DNA of 6,816 nucleotides from assembly GCA_002315475.1 (NCBI GenBank), contig DCGI01000024.1, positions 1 through 6,816 on the forward strand, in the 5' to 3' direction. The first letter of the stretch is position 1. Every line of letters starts with the position of its first letter. The DNA comes from Christensenella sp. UBA1782 (lineage in GTDB: Bacteria > Bacillota > Clostridia > Christensenellales > DTU072). A program made the position numbers and the translations under genes. Under the pieces are notes generated by a model that worked only from the letters and a program-made list of their open reading frames with translations, did no database searches and was not told where the DNA came from. Positions 1 through 3,844 of this stretch are shown in pieces.

Positions 1-1075
1 CTTCGTCGAAGACGACCAAATCGAATTGAGAGAAAACGGGATCGCGCAAAAGCAAACTGACCGTCGAAGGCGACATGATAAAACAGGAAAGCAAATTCAT
101 GATTTGCGCCGCTTTGTCCTTAAACATTCTGCGCAACGTGACGTAACTGCTTCTTTCGTTTTGTAAGAACAGATACGATTCGCTGCAATTCTTTTTCAAG
201 TTTGCGATTCGGTCTAATTCTTTTTTCAAAACCATCGAAACGTTGTTCTCCGACAAAGCGTTCTCTTTCTCGTCGAACTCTTCGATCAACATATTCAACC
301 GACCGCCGGCAAACTCGTCCAATTCCGCTTTCCGATCGTTTATCGCCATCGCATAGAAAGAATACTTAAAGATATCGACAAAAGAATACTCCTGCCCGCC
401 GATTTTTGTCAGGAAACCTTTGAAGAATTCTCGGGCAAAAGCGTTACCGCTCTCCAACAACTCTTGCGTAATATCGTACATGGCGTGGAAGGAATTTCTG
501 TCGATGCACTCCCTTGCAAACACGATGACCGAAGCGGGATAAATCGTCGCAAGATCGTGGTATACCGATTGGGTTTTTAACAGTTCTTCGGTGTACATAT
601 TGGCAAACTTCACCATTTGCGCACCCGCTTTTTTGATAAGATCCTTCTGCTCTTTGCAGAAAGTCAAAACTTCTTGTTGGGCACCCGACTCAAGCAATGC
701 CCGAATACCGCAAAGATTGAGGTAGATTTTTTCCAAGTCTTTTGCGGTCGTCTTATTGTCCAATACGGGAGAATACCCTTCCGGACAGAATTTTGCGTTG
801 ATTTGTGCGACGGCTTTCTTCTTTTGCAAATAAAGATTGCGGAAAGTCAGAAAATCCATGACGTCTTTGATGGAATTTTCTTCGATAAAGCCCGCATAAG
901 CACGCAGATTTTTGAGTGTGTTTTCGTTGTATTCCGATAACAACAAAGATACCGCCTGTAACGCCGCCTGCAACTCTTCGGCACTTTGGCATCCGAAGAA
1001 CACCTTAAACAGCTTATCGAAGTCTTCTAAACCGTACTTGCCGTGATAATCCAAAATCAGCAAGATAAGAAGCCC
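1..1075 (-). CDS. SF1 helicase-like protein, middle part (runs off left edge; joined to 1014-1388 by a +1 frame change)
   Basis: I translated this frame by hand from the TAG at 1088-1090 to the left edge and it is fully open for about 358 codons. It continues the protein begun at 1388. Most of it is predicted helical, without membrane segments. At its end comes LLSCFIMSPSTVSLLL followed by FSQFDLVVFDE at positions 1-33. This matches the order and spacing of the 'CFMMSPLSVA...FDLVIFDEASQ' stretch that leads into motif II (Walker B) of SF1 helicases of the Dna2/UPF1-like, DUF4011-associated group. The preceding ERSSYVTLRRMFKDKAAQIM also fits the basic helix normally found there. The remaining helicase motifs (III-VI) would lie left of the window. 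No GxGKS/T P-loop occurs anywhere between 1388 and 1, although motif I should precede motif II. The family assignment rests on this single end motif. A separate start at TTG 1063-1061, behind a GAGGGG at 1078-1073, is an alternative to a frameshift. Confidence 0.6.
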
Positions 1076-1388
1076 CTCTGTGATGCTCTATTGCTTTGAT
1101 AAGATTTGCCATGTTTTTGGCAGAATCCGCTTGCAACATGGCGATAATCGATTTCAAAATTCTCGCCACCATCAAGTGATCCTGACTCAATTGGCTTTTT
1201 TTCTCGTTTCCGTCGGTCGTGGCATCCGCCAAAGCAACTTCGTGTTGCGCAATCATACCGATATGGTTACCGTTTCGATCGGTATCCCTTCTGATTAACT
1301 GCCATAATCTGCCATACTCTTCATCGATAAGCACGGCGTCGGATTTTTTCGTTTCCTTTTCTTCCGTTTGTCTTAAATTGATAGCCAT
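1014..1388 (-). CDS. N-terminal part of the helicase-like gene D, reading frame ends early at a probable +1 frameshift
   Basis: The ATG at 1388 follows AAAGGAG with a 5-base spacer, and an in-frame TGA lies 15 bases further upstream, so this start is secure. The frame encodes 124 residues and stops at TAA 1014-1016. The first ~100 residues are acidic/basic and helical (for example SQDHLMVARILKSIIAMLQA). The last ~20 residues turn arginine-rich (RQVRFRRLR), as expected of an out-of-frame tail. Shifting by one base at the GGGG run (1073-1076) joins ...NLIKAIEHHRG directly to LLILLILDYHGKYGLEDF in the other frame, giving a continuous helical protein. I therefore read this as the amino end of the gene covering 1-1075, broken by a one-base insertion, an assembly error or, less likely, a programmed +1 shift. 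It is the fourth gene of the minus-strand operon, 104 bases after gene C. No family is recognised in this portion. Confidence 0.65.
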   Translation of the reverse strand: MAINLRQTEEKETKKSDAVLIDEEYGRLWQLIRRDTDRNGNHIGMIAQHEVALADATTDGNEKKSQLSQDHLMVARILKSIIAMLQADSAKNMANLIKAIEHHRGASYLADFGLSRQVRFRRLR

Positions 1389-1441
1389 TTTTTCTCCTTT
1401 CCGTCATTCCTAAGACGTATGCGTAAATTCTGCCCGTCCGA

Positions 1442-1459
1442 AATCGGCATTGTCCGATT
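1442..1459 (-). other. Small hairpin between genes C and D
   Basis: AATCGG (1442-1447) and CCGATT (1454-1459) form a perfect 6-bp stem with a 6-base loop inside the 104-base gap between C and D. No T-tract follows on either strand, so it does not look like an intrinsic terminator. It could be an mRNA processing or stability element, or chance. Confidence 0.25.
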
Positions 1460-1492
1460 CTGGTTTCTTCCGATAACCCCTTCTACGTTCTA

Positions 1493-2164
1493 TCAGCCGC
1501 CGAAAGGATTAAAAGGTTGATCCCCGCTTGCTCCGGCGGTGCCATCGAATGTCCCCGTTCCGGCGGTGCCTACGCCCGCATTCATACTGCCGCCGCCGCT
1601 AAAACTTTGTCCGGGATGCCGACCTTGTTCGATAGCTTCGTTCGTCATTCTTTCGACGTCCGTAAGCGGAGTGGGCTTTTTCGATTTTTTCGACTTCTTC
1701 GACGCTTTCGGTGTCATTACGTCCGCCAAAATACCGATGACCTCTTGACTGACCTCGGAAAAGATGGTAATACGCATGGACACACTTTCCATTTGATTGA
1801 TTAACGGTTGTACTTTGGCTCTGATTGCTCTTCTTTCTTTTTCCCTATAATGCGGAATAAGTATTTTTTGCAACCACTTCGGTTTGCCGTTAAGCTTGGA
1901 TAAATATCCCGCATCCAACGATAATTGACTGATTTCCTCGATGGAATTGTCAAATTCTTGAATGACGTCCAAAACGTCTTTGAAGGAATTAACGCTTTCG
2001 TTCATTTGTTGTACGACGATGAGCATTTGCAATAATCCTTTCCGCAGCAACGTCACGTTATGCTCTTCGCCGTATCTTTCTTCCGCTTCCAAGTATTGTT
2101 TTACGGCTCTTTCTTTCTTAGTCTTTAATTCGTTTTCCTGTAAACTTCTCATTAAACTACTCAT
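1493..2164 (-). CDS. Gene C: unknown helical protein, paralogue of A and B, with Gly-rich linker and NPF tail
   Basis: 223 residues. The ATG at 2164 follows AAGGAG with a 9-base spacer and the gene ends in TGA. Layout: residues 11-32 carry the family module NELKTKKERAVKQYL...YG. Residues 33-150 are mostly helical, with a Trp/basic patch (KPKWLQKILIPHYREKERR, about 95-112). Residues 152-164 are lysine-rich (KASKKSKKSKK). Residues 167-182 hold the second family module (LTDVERMTNEAIEQGR). Residues 186-215 form a Gly/Thr/Ser/Ala-rich linker, and the protein ends DQPFNPFGG. There is no signal peptide or transmembrane segment, so a cytoplasmic location is likely. It matches gene B at 25 of the first 40 positions, which implies tandem duplication. 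I know no named family for it. The basic patches could bind nucleic acid, and the flexible linker plus hydrophobic tip resembles in layout (not in sequence) the interaction tail of SSB. Both ideas are inference. Confidence 0.85.
   Translation of the reverse strand: MSSLMRSLQENELKTKKERAVKQYLEAEERYGEEHNVTLLRKGLLQMLIVVQQMNESVNSFKDVLDVIQEFDNSIEEISQLSLDAGYLSKLNGKPKWLQKILIPHYREKERRAIRAKVQPLINQMESVSMRITIFSEVSQEVIGILADVMTPKASKKSKKSKKPTPLTDVERMTNEAIEQGRHPGQSFSGGGSMNAGVGTAGTGTFDGTAGASGDQPFNPFGG
1532..1570. repeat. In-frame direct repeat in the Gly-rich linker of gene C
   Basis: TCCGGCGGTGCC occurs at 1532-1543 and again at 1559-1570, 27 bases apart, exactly nine codons. On the minus strand this encodes the twice-repeated GTAG unit in the linker (GTAGTGTFDGTAGASGD). 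It probably arose by slippage and suggests linker length can vary. Confidence 0.55.
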
Positions 2165-2224
2165 AATTTTTTCTCCTTGTTTTGTTTTATTGTGTTTCGG
2201 TTATTGATTTTTGTTTTCTATGTA

Positions 2225-2821
2225 CTAACTCTCAAAGGGATTAGATTGCGTAGAAGGTGTAAAGGAACTTCTGCCGGCGGCGATGGCTTCCTCCGTCAAA
2301 CGATCGAATTGCGTTAAAGCCTTATCGGTTTTTTTCTTTTTTCCGCGTTTCGACGGTTTCGGCGTAAGCAATCTACCCATTTCCTCCACCAAGTCGTTCA
2401 TGACTTCACTCTGAATCTGCACTTTCCACAAAGCCATATTAACGGCGGAAACCTGTTTCATGATTTCCTTTTTCATCCTCTTTTTATACTGATTGATACT
2501 GATTTTTCTACGAAAAGCCGACTGTTTGCTCACAGTTTCCCAAAACTTTTTATCTTCTTTCGACATGGTATCAAAGGAAAACTGCGTAAAAGACGCAATC
2601 GACGAGTCGAATGTTTTTACCGCCTCCAAAACCCCCGTCATATCGTTGATTGTTTGCGTTAAATCTTCCACCAAAACAATGGTTTTCAAAAGATTGTATT
2701 GCAATAACGTTCTGGAGTCTTCCGTACCGTGTTTTTGTTCCGTCGCAATATACTGTTGAACGGCTCTTTCTTTTCTTGTCTTTAATTCGTTTTTTTGAAG
2801 ACTTATCATTAAACTGCCCAT
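2225..2821 (-). CDS. Gene B: unknown helical protein, paralogue of A and C, NPF tail
   Basis: 198 residues, ATG at 2821, TAG stop. Its ribosome binding site is imperfect (AAGGCGGAAAG), weaker than those of A, C and D. Residues 11-32 hold the shared module NELKTRKERAVQQYI...HG. Residues 35-150 are helical with a Trp/basic patch (FWETVSKQSAFRRKISI, about 93-109, then KKRMKK). Residues 154-167 are basic (KPSKRGKKKKTDK), residues 169-184 are LTQFDRLTEEAIAAGR, and a short Ser/Thr-rich tail ends in NPFES. The 5' ends of B and C are also similar at DNA level (the blocks encoding LKT(K/R)KERAV), so they are recent duplicates compared with A. It lies 44 bases after A and 60 bases before C with no terminator between, so co-transcription is likely. 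No signal peptide and no known enzyme motif are seen. Function is unknown; a structural or adaptor role in a complex with C and D is inference. Confidence 0.85.
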   Translation of the reverse strand: MGSLMISLQKNELKTRKERAVQQYIATEQKHGTEDSRTLLQYNLLKTIVLVEDLTQTINDMTGVLEAVKTFDSSIASFTQFSFDTMSKEDKKFWETVSKQSAFRRKISINQYKKRMKKEIMKQVSAVNMALWKVQIQSEVMNDLVEEMGRLLTPKPSKRGKKKKTDKALTQFDRLTEEAIAAGRSSFTPSTQSNPFES

Positions 2822-2865
2822 GTCACTTTCCGCCTTATTTTTTATTCTTTTGCAACATTTCTTTT

Positions 2866-3399
2866 CTATATCTCTTGCTTTCCGATTTCTACGGCTTCCG
2901 TCGTTTGTCTTTGCAGTTCCGTATAAAATGCGTTCTTTTTCTTCTTATTGATAAACCGAATACAATCCGGCAACAAATAAGCGTATACGTCGTCATACTC
3001 GTTGATACCGCACTGCGACAGTAATTTCTGCAGCACCCCGAGCGTCCCGAACAGTTTGTTTTTCAGTTCCGGATACTTTACCAAAAAGGAAGGAATTTTT
3101 ATGCCTTGCACGAATCCCGAATCTCTTACCAATTTCGCCCAAAAAGAACGAAAACTTTGGGATGCGGCGTCCTTATTGACGACTTCTATCGACTGAGCCA
3201 ATTCGTCCAACGTTTTTGCAACTTCTTCCGCCTTCTCCGCTTCCTGCGCTTTCGCTTCCGCCAAAACCGATACCTGTACCGCACAATAGAATAATTGCGT
3301 TCGGAAATCTTTTCCGCCGTACTCTTTGTCCGCAGCCAAATACTGCGATACGGCTTTGGCTTTTTTCTCTTGCAAGACCGCTTGTTTGTCGTTTTCCAT
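2866..3399 (-). CDS. Gene A: unknown helical protein, divergent paralogue of B and C, first gene of the operon
   Basis: 177 residues. The ATG at 3399 follows AAGGAG with a 4-base spacer and the gene ends in TAG. Residues 11-28 carry the shared N-terminal module in the form EKKAKAVSQYLAADKEYG. Residues 40-75 are an Ala/Glu/Lys-rich probable coiled coil (EAKAQEAEKAEEVAKTLDEL). Residues 83-110 contain the Trp/basic patch (FRSFWAKLVRDSGF...IKIPSFLVKYP), matching FWETVSKQSAF...ISINQY in B. The end, KKKKNAFYTELQRQTTEAVEIGK, matches the Lys-rich stretch plus RxTxEAIxxG(R/K) module of B and C. Unlike them, it stops right after this module and has no linker or NPF tail. It is predicted cytoplasmic. 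It sits first in the operon, about 36 bases after the predicted transcription start. I recognise no family. Confidence 0.85.
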   Translation of the reverse strand: MENDKQAVLQEKKAKAVSQYLAADKEYGGKDFRTQLFYCAVQVSVLAEAKAQEAEKAEEVAKTLDELAQSIEVVNKDAASQSFRSFWAKLVRDSGFVQGIKIPSFLVKYPELKNKLFGTLGVLQKLLSQCGINEYDDVYAYLLPDCIRFINKKKKNAFYTELQRQTTEAVEIGKQEI

Positions 3400-3441
3400 T
3401 TTTCTCCTTCTATCTTTAGGTCTGTTTACCTATACAATTAT

Positions 3442-3470
3442 ACTATATTTTATTTGAGGTGATTCGTCAA
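3442..3470 (-). promoter_or_regulatory. Sigma-70/SigA-type promoter of the A-B-C-D operon
   Basis: Read on the minus strand: TTGACG (3470-3465), a 17-base spacer, then TATAGT (3447-3442). Transcription would start near 3435, giving a leader of about 36 bases to the start of A. A TATAAT (3442-3437) overlaps but sits 22 bases from this -35 box. An A-tract element TAAAAAAATATC lies 10 bases upstream of the -35. Confidence 0.6.
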
Positions 3471-3513
3471 GAGAAAAACCGATATTTTTTTACCTTTTTT
3501 TAAGTTTTTCTCT
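3470..3513. repeat. 10-bp inverted repeat touching the operon -35 box
   Basis: AGAGAAAAAC (3470-3479) and GTTTTTCTCT (3504-3513) are perfect reverse complements with a 24-base AT-rich loop. One arm abuts the -35 box of the operon promoter, and the loop contains the A-tract element. It could be an operator for a dimeric regulator, or a weak structure at the end of a transcript arriving from 3753. The low sequence complexity makes chance possible. Confidence 0.3.
3481..3492 (-). promoter_or_regulatory. A-tract upstream element of the operon promoter (copy 1 of a 12-bp repeat)
   Basis: The minus strand reads TAAAAAAATATC, ending 10 bases before TTGACG. The identical 12-mer recurs at 3797-3808, in front of the second minus-strand promoter. 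Position and composition fit an UP element contacted by the RNA polymerase alpha subunit. Confidence 0.45.
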
Positions 3514-3753
3514 CTCGGTACCTTTGCCGTCGGGTGTCCTGCAACGGAGTACCCGAGTGACTTCAAAATTTTTGCTTTCGAGCGAGGTTCGGCTTGCTTT
3601 ACGGCTCACCGAAAGTGCCGAAAAAAGTCTCCGTCGGTAGGAGGCGGTCTGTTGTTGGTTTGTTGAGATTCTTGTAAAAAACAGCCGATTATCCGCTGCG
3701 AGTTCGTACGCTTTTCCGACATGTTCCCTCCCCATTATCGGTTTTTCGAGTTT
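3490..3753 (-). other. Transcribed-looking, GC-richer structured block between promoters; possible RNA element or dispersed repeat
   Basis: About 220 bases of clearly higher GC (3515-3735) lie between AT-rich flanks, directly downstream of the strong minus-strand promoter at 3760-3787. It is rich in inverted repeats: CGGGT (3531-3535) with ACCCG (3551-3555), extended inwards by TCC/GGA; TTCGGC (3588-3593) with GCCGAA (3617-3622), with a competing inner CGG/CCG+CAC/GTG hairpin at 3602-3620; and CTCC (3629-3632) with GGAG (3640-3643). All minus-strand frames are fairly open here (one runs 81 codons from an ATG at 3735), so openness alone does not show coding. Alternatives are a structured 5' leader for the operon, a small RNA, a small-peptide gene, or a short repeat inserted in the intergenic region. 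No clear intrinsic terminator separates it from the operon promoter. Confidence 0.4.
3606..3722 (-). CDS. Possible 38-residue small ORF in the intergenic block
   Basis: An ATG at 3722 is preceded by GGGGAGGGAAC, a strong Shine-Dalgarno match with a short spacer, about 30 bases after the predicted start of the transcript from the 3760-3787 promoter. It encodes MSEKRTNSQRIIGCFLQESQ, then TNNRPPPTDGDFFRHFR, and ends in TGA at 3606-3608. The product is basic, with no membrane segment and no known motif. After the TGA the same frame stays open for another ~50 codons. Its translation overlaps the inverted repeats, so it could be a leader peptide whose translation affects folding. Evidence for it being a gene is the promoter plus ribosome binding site only. 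A competing frame (ATG 3735, 81 codons) has no ribosome binding site. Confidence 0.3.
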   Translation of the reverse strand: MSEKRTNSQRIIGCFLQESQQTNNRPPPTDGDFFRHFR

Positions 3754-3759
3754 AATATC

Positions 3760-3787
3760 AGTATAGCAAATACAAAAATCCTGTCAA
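3760..3787 (-). promoter_or_regulatory. Strong minus-strand promoter upstream of the structured block
   Basis: Read on the minus strand: TTGACA (3787-3782), a 16-base spacer, then TATACT (3765-3760), which is close to consensus. Transcription would start near 3753. The TAAAAAAATATC A-tract lies 9 bases upstream of the -35 box. It is arranged back-to-back with the plus-strand promoter of the GH92 gene, their -35 boxes 21 bases apart. Confidence 0.6.
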
Positions 3788-3796
3788 GGGCGAAAT

Positions 3797-3808
3797 GATA
3801 TTTTTTTA
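3797..3808 (-). promoter_or_regulatory. A-tract upstream element (copy 2 of a 12-bp repeat)
   Basis: The 12-mer TAAAAAAATATC (minus strand) is identical to 3481-3492 and sits at nearly the same distance (9 versus 10 bases) from a TTGAC-type -35 box. It also lies directly upstream of the -35 box of the plus-strand promoter, so it may serve both directions. Confidence 0.45.
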
Positions 3809-3837
3809 TTTACAGAGCGAAAAAATTATTGTATACT
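3809..3837 (+). promoter_or_regulatory. Promoter of the GH92 gene, placed for a leaderless transcript
   Basis: TTTACA (3809-3814), exactly 17 bases, then TATACT (3832-3837). Only seven bases (gaaagac) separate the -10 box from the ATG at 3845, so the expected start point is at or one base before the A of the start codon. No AGGAGG-like site lies in front of this ATG, which agrees with leaderless translation. Confidence 0.6.
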
Positions 3838-3844
3838 GAAAGAC

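Noticed and set aside
617..940. 107-codon plus-strand frame
   Set aside because: Antisense to gene D, no ribosome binding site, low-quality composition.
753..992. 79-codon minus-strand frame inside the helicase-like gene
   Set aside because: A different frame within the long open frame of gene D; arginine-rich shadow composition.
1442..1459. Intrinsic terminator between C and D
   Set aside because: A 6-bp stem with no following T-run on either strand; listed only as a hairpin.
2866..3399. Genes A-C as WXG100/ESX-type secreted proteins or TelA-like proteins
   Set aside because: They are longer than WXG100 proteins, have no WxG turn, and no T7SS gene is present; no TelA motif could be matched.
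3490..3735. 81-codon minus-strand frame in the intergenic block
   Set aside because: No Shine-Dalgarno before its ATG, overlaps inverted repeats, and the other minus-strand frames are similarly open; kept only as part of the structured block.
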